Shown: piece by piece, positions 34,511-43,592 of the stretch | How the letters are laid out: the number at the start of each line of letters is the position of its first letter | How positions within the stretch are numbered: position 1 is the stretch's first letter | Origin: Calothrix parasitica NIES-267 | GTDB taxonomy: Bacteria > Cyanobacteriota > Cyanobacteriia > Cyanobacteriales > Nostocaceae | Reading direction: 5' to 3' | DNA: 64,000 bases | NCBI RefSeq assembly: GCF_002368095.1 | Contig: NZ_AP018227.1 | Span: forward strand, 2,031,359-2,095,358 | Notes under the pieces: generated by a model | The model's database searches: none | Seen by the model: the letters and a program-made list of their open reading frames with translations, nothing else | What the model was told of the DNA's origin: nothing | Translations under genes and position numbers: made by a program

Positions 34511-35983
34511 ATGTCTAATAATCAATCTAATACTTATAATCTACGTAAAGCTGAATGGGAAGGTATACCTATAGATAAATGGGAACTTTCTAAATGGAAG
34601 CAGTGGAAGAAGTCGGTATCGAAATCGGATGAGTTTGTGAAGTTAGAACGCGAATATTTGCGAATTAAATATAGCGTAAGTCAAGCTAATTTAGCTTTAA
34701 GTTTAGATACAGTAAAAGTTAAGCTTAAATTAACTAACGGCAAAACTATAGCTTTACAAGGTACTTTCCCCTGTAAACAAGGAGATATTGGTAAGAATAA
34801 TAGTTCTAATAAGCAGTATACCATTTCGTTAGGTTTTGCGGCTAATGATGTGGGTTTAAAAGCTGCTGTTGCGAAGGCTCGGGAGTTGGATTTATTGTTG
34901 ATGACGGGTCTGTTTCAATGGACTTCTGAGCTATTAGGTAAAAAGGCTCAAAAGTTAATTACTGATAGAGATGAAAGTCCGGTTAAAACTATTGCAGAAT
35001 TAATTGAAGATTATCAGCAAGATTTTTGGAAGACTCATGAGAAAAATAGGCAAGGTATTAAAACTTGGGAAAGTCATTATTTACGACATTTAAAGAAATT
35101 ACCTCAAAATCAACCTTTAACTAAGGATGCTTTAGAATCTGCTTTGAAGGGTACTAGACCATTTAGTAATTCTAGATTTTATTTGGTTTGGCAATTAAGA
35201 AAGTTTTGTCAGTTTTGCGAGTTTGATGGTACCAAAATTATTGATTCTTATGCTACTCCGTTACCGCAACCTAGTTTACGTAAAATTCCTACGGATGAGG
35301 AGGTGGTAAAGGGTTTTTCTACTATTGGAGAAGCGTTATCAAGTCGTGCTAGTAAGGAGGTAACGCAACCGGAACAGTGGCAGTGGCTATATGGTATGTT
35401 GGCTACTTACGGTTTAAGACCTCATGAATTATTTGCTATTGATTTAGAAGCTTTTACTGATAAGAATAATAAGTTTCATCTGGTTTATTTAAATCCTAGT
35501 TTGACTGAAGGAACAAAGACTGGTGAAAGAAGTTGTGGTATTCCTCCTTTGTATCCTCACTGGATTGAATTATTTGATTTAAAGAATATTAAGTTTCCTC
35601 AAGCTGGGGGAAGTTTGAGTAATAAAACGGCTTTAATTCATATTAAGTTTCGGAATATTGGTATTGGTTTTAAACCTTACGATTTACGTCATGCTTTTGC
35701 GATTCGCGGTCATCGGTTGCAGGTTCCAATTAAGACAATGGCTGATTATATGGGTCATACGGTACAAGAACATACTAAGACCTATCAGCGATGGATGAAT
35801 GAGGATGCTAATTTACAAATTTATCAAGAGGTAGTTATTCATAGGAATGGAACTAGTAAGGAAGCTTTGAAGGAAATAATTAGGGAATTGGAAGCGGAGA
35901 ATAAATCTTTGAAGGCTGAAAATGATTCTTTGAAAGGGATTTTAATTAAGCATCGGTTGGGAGAGTTGCTGAATGGAGATTAG
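34511..35983 (+). CDS. tyrosine site-specific recombinase, XisA/XisC-like
   Basis: A 490-residue integrase. Catalytic residues visible are Arg303 (YGLRPHELF), Arg393 (FKPYDLRHAFA), His416 (DYMGHT) and nucleophile Tyr425 (HTKTYQRW). The usual box II histidine (HxxR) is Tyr390 here, giving R-Y-R-Y. As I recall, the heterocyst-specific recombinases XisA and XisC also have this substitution, and their size (about 470-500) fits. A core-binding domain (about 155-250) precedes the catalytic domain. A C-terminal coiled coil (ELEAENKSLKAENDSLKG) is present. No interrupted nif or hup gene is in the window. Confidence 0.8.
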   Translation: MSNNQSNTYNLRKAEWEGIPIDKWELSKWKQWKKSVSKSDEFVKLEREYLRIKYSVSQANLALSLDTVKVKLKLTNGKTIALQGTFPCKQGDIGKNNSSNKQYTISLGFAANDVGLKAAVAKARELDLLLMTGLFQWTSELLGKKAQKLITDRDESPVKTIAELIEDYQQDFWKTHEKNRQGIKTWESHYLRHLKKLPQNQPLTKDALESALKGTRPFSNSRFYLVWQLRKFCQFCEFDGTKIIDSYATPLPQPSLRKIPTDEEVVKGFSTIGEALSSRASKEVTQPEQWQWLYGMLATYGLRPHELFAIDLEAFTDKNNKFHLVYLNPSLTEGTKTGERSCGIPPLYPHWIELFDLKNIKFPQAGGSLSNKTALIHIKFRNIGIGFKPYDLRHAFAIRGHRLQVPIKTMADYMGHTVQEHTKTYQRWMNEDANLQIYQEVVIHRNGTSKEALKEIIRELEAENKSLKAENDSLKGILIKHRLGELLNGD

Positions 35984-36112
35984 GGAGTAGTAAAGCGCTA
36001 CGCGAAGGTCAAAGATAAACAATAACGGTTCTTCAGTACCTAGTATGCTAAAAATATAACTAAAAGCTATAAAATGAAAAAAGAATAGCGCACATTGACT
36101 CGTTGGTGCGAC

Positions 36113-36236
36113 GAATTGAACTAGCGCTGCGCTTTCTTCAATTGCGTATAGACGGGCTTGTCAACAACTCATCAAAACCTCAAATAATCATAGCCCGCCT
36201 ATACGCCGCTACGCTAATTGAAGAATAGTTCAATTC
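36113..36236. repeat. internal hairpin of ISL3 copy 1
   Basis: Arms: GAATTGAACTA...TTCTTCAATTGCGTATAGACGGGCT-type left side pairs with AGCCCGCCTATACGC...AATTGAAGAATAGTTCAATTC-type right side (each split by a short CGCTGCGCT-like insert). It lies between the left end and the transposase start. Equivalent hairpins occur at 58987-59111 and 61043-61157 with matching changes in both arms. Confidence 0.75.
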
Positions 36237-36392
36237 TGAAAAAAATAAATAAATGCATAAAACAATAGCTGTAAGCTCTATTCATGTTGACATATAAACC
36301 TATTTTATTGTTGTTTTAGACTAGAAGAAGATAGAAAAAGCGGATATTTTTACTATTATGACCTCAAAAGAGAAATTAAATTATTAACAGAG

Positions 36393-37694
36393 TTGATTAA
36401 TCTAGAAGGGATAAAAGTTATCTCACATCAAAAATATCAAGGAGTTGGAATAATTTTACGGGTTGAATCAATTAACTCAGAAAGTATTTGTCCTCGTTGT
36501 GGAAGAAAAAGTTATAGACTACATCAAAATCATAGATACATAATAAAAGATTTACCATTAAGCGAACAACAAGTTTTTTTGGAAATTAATAAACGCCAAT
36601 TCAAGTGTGATAAATGTAAAAAACCCTTTAGTGAGGACTTAGATTTTGTAAGAAGCAGAAGAACCTATACTAAAAGACTTGCGAAAAAAGTAATACAACA
36701 AGTTTTAGATTCGGATATTCACAGTGTAGCGAAAAAAGGGATAGTGACGACATAAGAAATAGAAAGAATGTTAAAAGATGCATATAAAAGCTAATTTGTT
36801 CTCAAACCATCATGTTTAAAGAGGCTCGGTATTGATGAGATAGCATTGGTCAAAGGGAAAGGAAATTACTGTGCCGACGCGCGTAGATTTAGACAATTCT
36901 AAATTAATAGCAATATTACCAGGGAGAACACAAGAAACAATTAAGGAAACACTTGAATCATGGGGACAAGAGGTTTTATAACAGATAGAAGAAGTTAGCA
37001 TATACTTGTGGCGAGGTTACAAAAATATAGTTCAAGAATTAATCCCAAATGCTCAAGTTGTTGCTGATATATTTCATGTAATGACACAAGTTAATAAATA
37101 ATTAGATTCACAAAGAAAACGAGAGAAAATAAAAATAGAAGATTAAATAAAAACAGCTAAGTCAAAATCAAATAAAGATGAATACGAAAAAGCTTTAAAT
37201 GGATTAATAAAAAGTAAATATGCTTTATTAAAAATAGGACTTACGCAAAAGCAACGTAATTCCGTCATTACGAGCGATGAGCCACACGCTTCGCGTGAAA
37301 GCGACGTATTCACCGAAGGTGTGGATCATCGCAAAAACCTTGCGATTGCTTCCCTACACATAGTGACCGTCGCAATGACAAATCTTCGTTGCGTAAGTCC
37401 TGAAAAAATTAATCCAACTTAAATGAAGAACAAAGCAATAAACTGAGTCAAGTTAAAAGAATATCACCCATTCTTCAAATAATGCATGAACTAAAAGAAA
37501 AAATACGAATAATTTTTAATAAAACAAATGATTGGTTAACAGCATTATATAAACTCCGTATATGGCTATTAAGAGCAAAAAAATATTTTCCAGTTAGTCA
37601 AAAAACAATTATTCGTTGGTTAGATGAAATACTTGCTTACTTCGATAACAATACAACAAGCGGTGTCGTTGAGGGTATTAATAATAAGTTTTAA
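36393..37694 (+). pseudogene. ISL3 transposase, multiply interrupted
   Basis: The first open part (36393-36755) encodes the N-terminal zinc-finger region CPRCGRKSYRLHQNH...FKCDKCKKPF. A stop follows after KKGIVTT. Later fragments encode KLIAILPGRTQE (about 36900), NAQVVADIFHVM and, from 37482, MHELKEKIRIIF to GVVEGINNKF. Several in-frame stops and a nested 166-bp element make it nonfunctional. The DDE residues are partly visible: Asp in VVAD and Glu in GVVEG. Confidence 0.85.
37236..37401. mobile_element. 166-bp MITE nested in ISL3 copy 1
   Basis: The ends AGGACTTACGCAA (from 37236) and TTGCGTAAGTCCT (to 37401) are perfect 13-bp inverted repeats. The core has GTCATTACGAGCGATGAG and CGTCGCAATGAC, members of the GTCATTGCGAG family. 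Comparison with ISL3 copy 3 shows it interrupts the transposase at the ALLKN codons. A related end (AGCACTTACGCAA) adjoins the tandem repeats at 11915. Confidence 0.75.
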
Positions 37695-37918
37695 CTTATT
37701 AAACGTTCAGGATATGGATTCAGAAAGTTTGAAAATTTTAGAATTACATGTTTACTTAATTGGTATTTCAATTATTGATTAAGCATACTAAGTGCTGAAG
37801 AATCATAATAACTGACTGAATAACATCATAAAATCATACCTATATATAAGTAGGGATAATTAGCTTTTTTCTTTGATGAATTACTAATTTACAAAACAAA
37901 GCGTTAAAGGAATTTTTA

Positions 37919-38658
37919 ATGAACAAATGTCTTAATTTATTAACCGCATCTTTAGTAAACGCTGTTTTTTAGTAACCATTCCCGTCGAAGCTACAGTAAC
38001 AAAGAAGCTATCCACCGCGAATCAAGAAGTTTTAACAGCACGGGTACAACCAAATAAGCAGCTTAGAGATGAAGCATTGCGGTTGAATAAATTGGGTTTA
38101 CAACAGTTAAATACAGGTAAGCTGAAAGAAGCGTTAGATAATTTTGAGCAAGCTTTAGCTATTAGAAAACAAATTCGCTATAAGTCAGGTGAAGGTGCTA
38201 CTCTCAACAATATTGGCTTCCTCCTAAAAGCACAAAAACAACCTCGATTAGTAATTGTATTCTACAAACAATCTGTCAGCACCTACGAACAAATCCGCGA
38301 ACAACTACGAACTCTTCCAAAACAACAACAAGAATCTTATACCAAAACCGTTGCTTCTACTTACCGCAATCTTGCTAACTTATTAATCAAAGAAGATAGA
38401 ATACTCGAAGCACAGCAAGTATTAGACTTATTAAAAATCCAAGAATTAGAAAATTATTTAACCAACGTGCGCGGAAGTGGAGAAAAACTGGTTATTCTCA
38501 AACCCGAAGAAGAAATCCTTAAAGAATATAGTCTACTACAAGAAAGTGCAATTAATCTTGGAATAGAACTCACTAAATTACGTAAAATACCAGCAAAAGA
38601 CCGTACAGAAACCCAAAAACAACGGATTGCTGAACTCGTCTTTATCGAGGTGAGTTAA
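37919..38658 (+). pseudogene. TPR protein gene (CHAT-type family), frameshifted and truncated
   Basis: A signal peptide starts at ATG 37919 (MNKCLNLLTASLVNAVF) but the frame stops after a run of six T (37965-37970). With one more T it would continue as LVTIPVEATVTKKLST and into the TPR region. That region reads ALRLNKLGLQQLNTGKLKEALDNFEQAL and GATLNNIGFLLKAQKQP in separate repeats. The family normally continues through more TPRs into a CHAT protease-like domain; here it ends at LVFIEVS, next to a decayed MITE end. It is broken at both ends. Confidence 0.75.
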
Positions 38659-39077
38659 TCGCCATACCTCAGTAGATTAATAAATGCTACAAGTTAAAAC
38701 ACAAAACTCACAATTCTTCTTTCTGAATTACAAAAAAGCAAGTTTTACATTCAAACGGAGTAAAAAAGATAAATTAGGAAAAAAATGTATATATAAGATT
38801 TATTACGAGACTAAAAGACCTAAATTAACGTTTTAAAGCTTATTTTCAATATAAATTGTTTTTTGGCTTCTTACTTCATATTCCCTGTCTTGAAAAGTTG
38901 CTCTTGGGGAGCCATTTTATGTCTGTCAGACACACTACGGTCTTCGTAGCGAGACGATAGTCTTAGACTACTAATTGCTACTCCTTAAGAATTATGAAAG
39001 CAGGAGATGTTGTTTCCTAGGTGCTTATTGGGAACTATAAGGGAGGAAAATATAAATTTTATATAAAATAAGCCGCG
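38659..39077. other. repeat remnants between the TPR pseudogene and the histidine kinase gene
   Basis: ATACCTCAGTAGATTAATAAATGCTACA at 38663-38690 resembles the right end of the TAGCGTTT element (read as two 14-base halves). A GAAAAGTTGCTCTTGGGGAG...GTCTTCGTAGCGAGACGATAG block at 38890-38960 belongs to the family at 31097 and 20944. No gene is seen. GGGAGGAAAATATAAATT at 39042 is upstream of the kinase start. Confidence 0.45.
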
Positions 39078-42000
39078 ATGACGGTTGATGAGACTATGGG
39101 AAACAATCTCATTACTATTAATAAATGTATTTATGATTCTTTGGAAGAAGAGTTAGTGAAGCTCAGACAAAGGGTTTCTGATTTGGAGGAAAAGCTTTGT
39201 CACCAGGAGGTTGAGTTTCAAACTCTTGCTGATAATGTTCCGGGAATGATTTATAAGTTTCAACTGGGTAAAGATGGTAGAACCTCTTTCCCATATATTT
39301 CTTCTAGATGTCAGGAGTTCTACGAGTTGGAACCCGAAGAGGTCAAGCAAAATCCTCAGCTACTATTTGATATAGTTCACGATGACGACCTTCCTAAATT
39401 ACAGGACGCGATTAGTATATCGGCTCAAACTTTGCAAAAATGGGAGTCGGAATGGCAAATTACTACTCGTAGTGGTAAACATAAATGGTTGTATGGAATT
39501 TCTCAACCAATACTTCAACCTTGCGGTGATATTATTTGGGATGGTTGTGTCATTGATATTAGTCAGCGTATCTTAGCTACACAGAGGTTGAAGCAGCGAG
39601 AAGCTCTACTTGATGGAATGAAGAATGCTACTAGTTGTTTATTAACCAATCAAAATTACAATAAGTCTATAAATATAGCTTTAGCTGAAATGGGTAAAGC
39701 TACTGCTATGGATAGAATATATATTTTTCAAAATCGTTTTCAACCTTTAACTGAGGAATTACTGTTCGGTCAACGTTGGGAATGGGTGAAAGAAGGAATC
39801 AATTCAGAACTTGATTATCCTCTGCTAGAAAATCTTGCTTATGATAATTTCCCTCCCTTGTGGTACGAACAGCTTCGATACGGTAAATCAATTATCAGTA
39901 TTGAAGATGAATCTCAATTCCAAGGTAGTCGTTCAATATTTGTTATCCCCATTCAAGTTAAAGGTAAATGGTGGGGTTTTATCGGTTTTGAGGATTATAC
40001 ATCTTTACGTCAATGGTCGGAAGCTGAAACCTCTATCCTACAAGCTTTTTCGCTTAACCTTAGTGGTGCGATCGCAACGTATGAAAGCGAGTGTGAGTTA
40101 AAGAAATTGAATCGAGATTTGGAACGTCGTGTAGAAGAAAAAGCTTTATCATTATTTCAAAGTGAAGCACGTTTAGAGCGTCTTGCTGCTAATGTTCCAG
40201 GAATGCTTTATCAATATAAACTTTTCGATAATGGTAATGTTCGCTTCTCTTACGTTTCGGACGGTTGTCACGACCTTTTTGGTGTAAAACCCGAACAAAT
40301 CCGCCGAAATCCAGATATCATTAATCAGATGATACATCCTTCGGATGTAGTTGGTTTCAATCAATCAATTGCTAATTGTATTAAAACTCTGGACAACTGG
40401 GAATACGAGTGGAAAATAATTACTGCTTCTAAACAGGTAAAGTGGCTACAAGGATTTTCCAGGTTAGAGAAACAACCGGATGGTTCAATCTTTTGTGACG
40501 GTTGCATAATTGATATTACCGAAAGAAAGTTAGTAGAAGCGATATCACAAGAACAAGAACAATTTTTACGTAGCGTTTACGATGGTTCGGAACACATTAC
40601 TTTTGTGGTTGATGTTCTAGAAGATAATAATTTTTCTCATCAAGGTTGGAATCCTGCTTGCGAACGTGCTATCGGTATGAAGAGCGAAGATGCTAAAGGT
40701 AAAGCTCTTGAAGAAATTTTTGGAGAGGTTCAAGGTAAAAAAATACGTCAAAGTTATTTAAATTGTGTTGAAGCTGACGCTCCAATTACTTACGAGGAAT
40801 GTTTGAACTTGGATGAAAATCCTAGCTGGTGGTTTACAACTTTAAATCCTCTCAAAGATGTTGATGGTAGAATTTACCGTCTGGTAGGAACAACTGTTGA
40901 AATTACCGAGCTAAAAAAAGCTGAAAAAGTTATTCGTTCTTCCGAAGAAAATCTCCGAACTCTATTAGATAGCGTTTACGATGCAATCATTATTCACGAC
41001 CTTGACGGAAATATTTTAGATATCAACGAGCAAATGCTTAGTATGTATGGAGTAAATCGTGATGAAATTACTCAAATGTCAATTGCTGTTGATTTATCCA
41101 GTCCCGATTCTGCTTTTAGTGAATTACCCGCTATTTGGGAGAAGGTAATGAATGGGGATGCTCAATTATTCGAGTGGAAAGCAAAACGACCTCGCGATAA
41201 TTCTATCTTTGATGTAGAAGTATTTTTACGCAAAGTTACTCTAAATTCTCAAGATATCATCTTAGCCAACGTCCGCGATATAACCGAACGCAAAAAAGTT
41301 GAAGCGGAAATTCAAGCGAAACAACATTTTATTCAGAGAATTACAGACTCTTCTCCAAGTACGATTTATATTTACGATTTAGAAAAACAGCAAAATATTT
41401 ACACTAATCACGAAATCACTAAAATTCTTGGTTACTCTTCCCAACAAGTTCAAGATATGGGAAGCAATATGATGGTAAATATTGTTCATCCAGAAGATTT
41501 ACCAAAAATTGTATCTCATCACCGGAAAATCTCTGACGCTAATGATAAAGAATTTTACGACTTAGAATACCGAATCAGAAACGCTGATGGTGAATATACT
41601 TGGCTTTACAGTCGAGATACCGTTTTCAATCGTAACCTTCATGGTAAAGTTACCCAAACTCTTGGTGTCGCTACAGATATCACCGAACGTAAATTAGCCG
41701 AAATCGAATTACAGAATACCCTACACGAACTTCAAACTACCCAAGCTCAACTTATTCAAAGCGAAAAAATGTCTTCCTTGGGTCAAATGGTTGCTGGTAT
41801 AGCTCACGAAATCAATAATCCCGTCAATTTCATCCACGGAAACGTAACTCCCGCATCCCAATACGCTCAAGATGTTCTTAATTTACTCGAACTCTACCAA
41901 CAACATTACCCAAATCCCCCCGAAGATATCCAAGAAGAAATAGAAACTATTGACTTAGAATTTCTCAAAGAAGATTTCACTAAAATCTTAAATTCCATGA

Positions 42001-42560
42001 AACAAGGTACCCAACGTATCCGAGAAATTGTCTTATCTTTACGTAACTTCTCCCGTCTTGATGAAGCTCAATTCAAAGCTGTAGATATTCATGAAGGGAT
42101 TGATTCTACCTTGATGATTTTACAAAATCGTCTCAAATCAAAACCAAACTTCCCCGAAATTCAAATTATCAAACAATACTCTTCCCTTCCCCGAGTTGAT
42201 TGTTTCCCTTCTCAGCTTAATCAAGTGCTGATGAATATTCTTGCAAATGCTATTGATGCTCTTGAATCTCAAAAATCTCTTTCTACCCCGCAAATCCAAA
42301 TTCATACTAAACTTCTTGATAATAACCGAATTGCAATTCATCTTTTCGATAACGGTTCCGGAATCCCTCCCGAAATTCAATCCAAACTATTTGACCCATT
42401 CTTCACCACAAAGGAAGTTGGGAAAGGTACTGGTTTGGGTCTATCAATTAGCTATCAAATTGTGGTAAATAAACATGGTGGCAATTTATCAGTGCTATCT
42501 ACCCCAGGAGAAGGAACTGAATTTATTATCGAAATCCCCGTTTCCCAAATTAACAATTAA
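39078..42560 (+). CDS. multi-PAS/GAF sensor histidine kinase
   Basis: A 1160-residue soluble sensor kinase with no membrane segment. Approximate order: coiled coil (18-45), PAS (48-165), GAF (175-335), coiled coil, PAS (365-485), PAS (495-620), PAS (625-745), PAS (750-880), HisKA with phosphorylated His910 (MVAGIAHEINNPVNF), and HATPase_c with NILANAIDAL (N box), DNGSGIP (G1) and GKGTGLGLSI (G2). No receiver domain is fused and no response regulator is adjacent, so the partner is unknown. The PAS/GAF array suggests redox, ligand or light sensing. The GAF lacks an obvious bilin-binding Cys-His motif. Confidence 0.88.
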   Translation: MTVDETMGNNLITINKCIYDSLEEELVKLRQRVSDLEEKLCHQEVEFQTLADNVPGMIYKFQLGKDGRTSFPYISSRCQEFYELEPEEVKQNPQLLFDIVHDDDLPKLQDAISISAQTLQKWESEWQITTRSGKHKWLYGISQPILQPCGDIIWDGCVIDISQRILATQRLKQREALLDGMKNATSCLLTNQNYNKSINIALAEMGKATAMDRIYIFQNRFQPLTEELLFGQRWEWVKEGINSELDYPLLENLAYDNFPPLWYEQLRYGKSIISIEDESQFQGSRSIFVIPIQVKGKWWGFIGFEDYTSLRQWSEAETSILQAFSLNLSGAIATYESECELKKLNRDLERRVEEKALSLFQSEARLERLAANVPGMLYQYKLFDNGNVRFSYVSDGCHDLFGVKPEQIRRNPDIINQMIHPSDVVGFNQSIANCIKTLDNWEYEWKIITASKQVKWLQGFSRLEKQPDGSIFCDGCIIDITERKLVEAISQEQEQFLRSVYDGSEHITFVVDVLEDNNFSHQGWNPACERAIGMKSEDAKGKALEEIFGEVQGKKIRQSYLNCVEADAPITYEECLNLDENPSWWFTTLNPLKDVDGRIYRLVGTTVEITELKKAEKVIRSSEENLRTLLDSVYDAIIIHDLDGNILDINEQMLSMYGVNRDEITQMSIAVDLSSPDSAFSELPAIWEKVMNGDAQLFEWKAKRPRDNSIFDVEVFLRKVTLNSQDIILANVRDITERKKVEAEIQAKQHFIQRITDSSPSTIYIYDLEKQQNIYTNHEITKILGYSSQQVQDMGSNMMVNIVHPEDLPKIVSHHRKISDANDKEFYDLEYRIRNADGEYTWLYSRDTVFNRNLHGKVTQTLGVATDITERKLAEIELQNTLHELQTTQAQLIQSEKMSSLGQMVAGIAHEINNPVNFIHGNVTPASQYAQDVLNLLELYQQHYPNPPEDIQEEIETIDLEFLKEDFTKILNSMKQGTQRIREIVLSLRNFSRLDEAQFKAVDIHEGIDSTLMILQNRLKSKPNFPEIQIIKQYSSLPRVDCFPSQLNQVLMNILANAIDALESQKSLSTPQIQIHTKLLDNNRIAIHLFDNGSGIPPEIQSKLFDPFFTTKEVGKGTGLGLSISYQIVVNKHGGNLSVLSTPGEGTEFIIEIPVSQINN

Positions 42561-42773
42561 TCTGTATTTCAGATAATTTTCATCCTCTCAACTGCTAGTA
42601 CATTGGTTTTGTTTAGATAAAAGGAGTAGTGGTCGGAGAACGGGAGAAAAGTACAAAAATGTAAATTTTATAGTACTGCATTACTAGTAAGCAGGATATA
42701 AAAAGTAAGGTAAAAATAAGAATACAGTTCCCTTTGATACTCAAAAACATTTACTTTAAAGAGGATAGAGAGA

Positions 42774-43592
42774 ATGAAACCGCGCAAGCTCCTTGCTCAG
42801 CATTGGTTACAAAGTGACAAGGCTTTGAACAGTATTATCAAAGCTGCTGACTTAAAAGATACAGATAGAGTTTTGGAAATAGGTCCCGGTAAAGGAGTAT
42901 TAACAAGGCAGCTTTTAGATAAAGTAAGTTCTGTATTAGCTGTGGAGATTGACAGGGATTTATGTAAGCTATTAGTTCAGAAATTGGGAGATAAAGAAAA
43001 TTTTCTTCTGTTGAACGAGGATTTTTTAAATGTAGATTTATCCTTATTAGTAAAAGATTTTCCGAGCTACCAAAATCAAAATAAAGTAGTAGCTAATATT
43101 CCTTACAATATTACCGGTCCAATTATTGAAAAGTTATTAGGTAAGATTGGTAATCCCAACCCAGAACCTTATGAATCAATAGTATTATTAGTTCAGAAAG
43201 AAGTAGCAGAAAGAATTGTTGCAAAACCTGGTAGAACCAGTTTCGGAGCTTTATCGGTGAGGGTACAATATCTAGCAGATTGCGAAATGATTTGTACAGT
43301 TCCAGCGAAAGCATTTTATCCACCACCGAAAGTTGATTCTGCTGTTATCAGGTTATTCCCAAGAGAAAGAGAAGTAGTAGCGAAAAACCCTAAGAAATTG
43401 GAAACATTAGTAAAAGTAGGATTTAGCGCTAAACGCAAAATGTTACGAAATAATTTGCAATCGTTAGTAGAACGCGAGAATCTGACACAATTATTGGAAA
43501 AGTTAAGCGTTAACCCTCAAGCTCGCGCTGAAGAATTAAGCGTACATCAGTGGGTAAATTTAGCTAATGAACTAGAAAATCAAGATGCGTAG
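42774..43592 (+). CDS. rsmA: 16S rRNA (A1518/A1519) dimethyltransferase
   Basis: RsmA/KsgA dimethylates two adenines in helix 45 of 16S rRNA during 30S assembly. The 272-residue protein has the SAM-binding EIGPGKGVLTRQLL, the AVEIDRDL acidic loop, NEDFLNVD and the catalytic NIPYNITGPI. The C-terminal helical domain contains KVGFSAKRKMLRNNL. The start ATG 42774 follows AGAGGATAGAGAG. It overlaps ispE by eight bases, so the two are cotranscribed. Confidence 0.95.
   Translation: MKPRKLLAQHWLQSDKALNSIIKAADLKDTDRVLEIGPGKGVLTRQLLDKVSSVLAVEIDRDLCKLLVQKLGDKENFLLLNEDFLNVDLSLLVKDFPSYQNQNKVVANIPYNITGPIIEKLLGKIGNPNPEPYESIVLLVQKEVAERIVAKPGRTSFGALSVRVQYLADCEMICTVPAKAFYPPPKVDSAVIRLFPREREVVAKNPKKLETLVKVGFSAKRKMLRNNLQSLVERENLTQLLEKLSVNPQARAEELSVHQWVNLANELENQDA

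Larger units (their letters stand above)
36027..37804 (+). mobile_element. ISL3-family insertion sequence, old decayed copy (copy 1)
   Basis: The left end GGTTCTTCAGTACCTAGTATGC starts at 36027 and the inverted right end GCATACTAAGTGCTGAAGAATC stops at 37804 (each quoted end 22 bases in two parts: GGTTCTTCAGT + ACCTAGTATGC and GCATACTAAGT + GCTGAAGAATC). Flanking 8-mers ACAATAAC and ATAATAAC match at 7 of 8. The transposase is interrupted, and a 166-bp MITE is nested at 37236-37401. It is diverged from copies 2 and 3. Confidence 0.85.

Noticed and set aside
34511-35983. Naming the recombinase xisA or xisC outright
   Set aside because: The R-Y-R-Y signature and size fit, but no interrupted nifD or hupL gene or recombination site is in the window.
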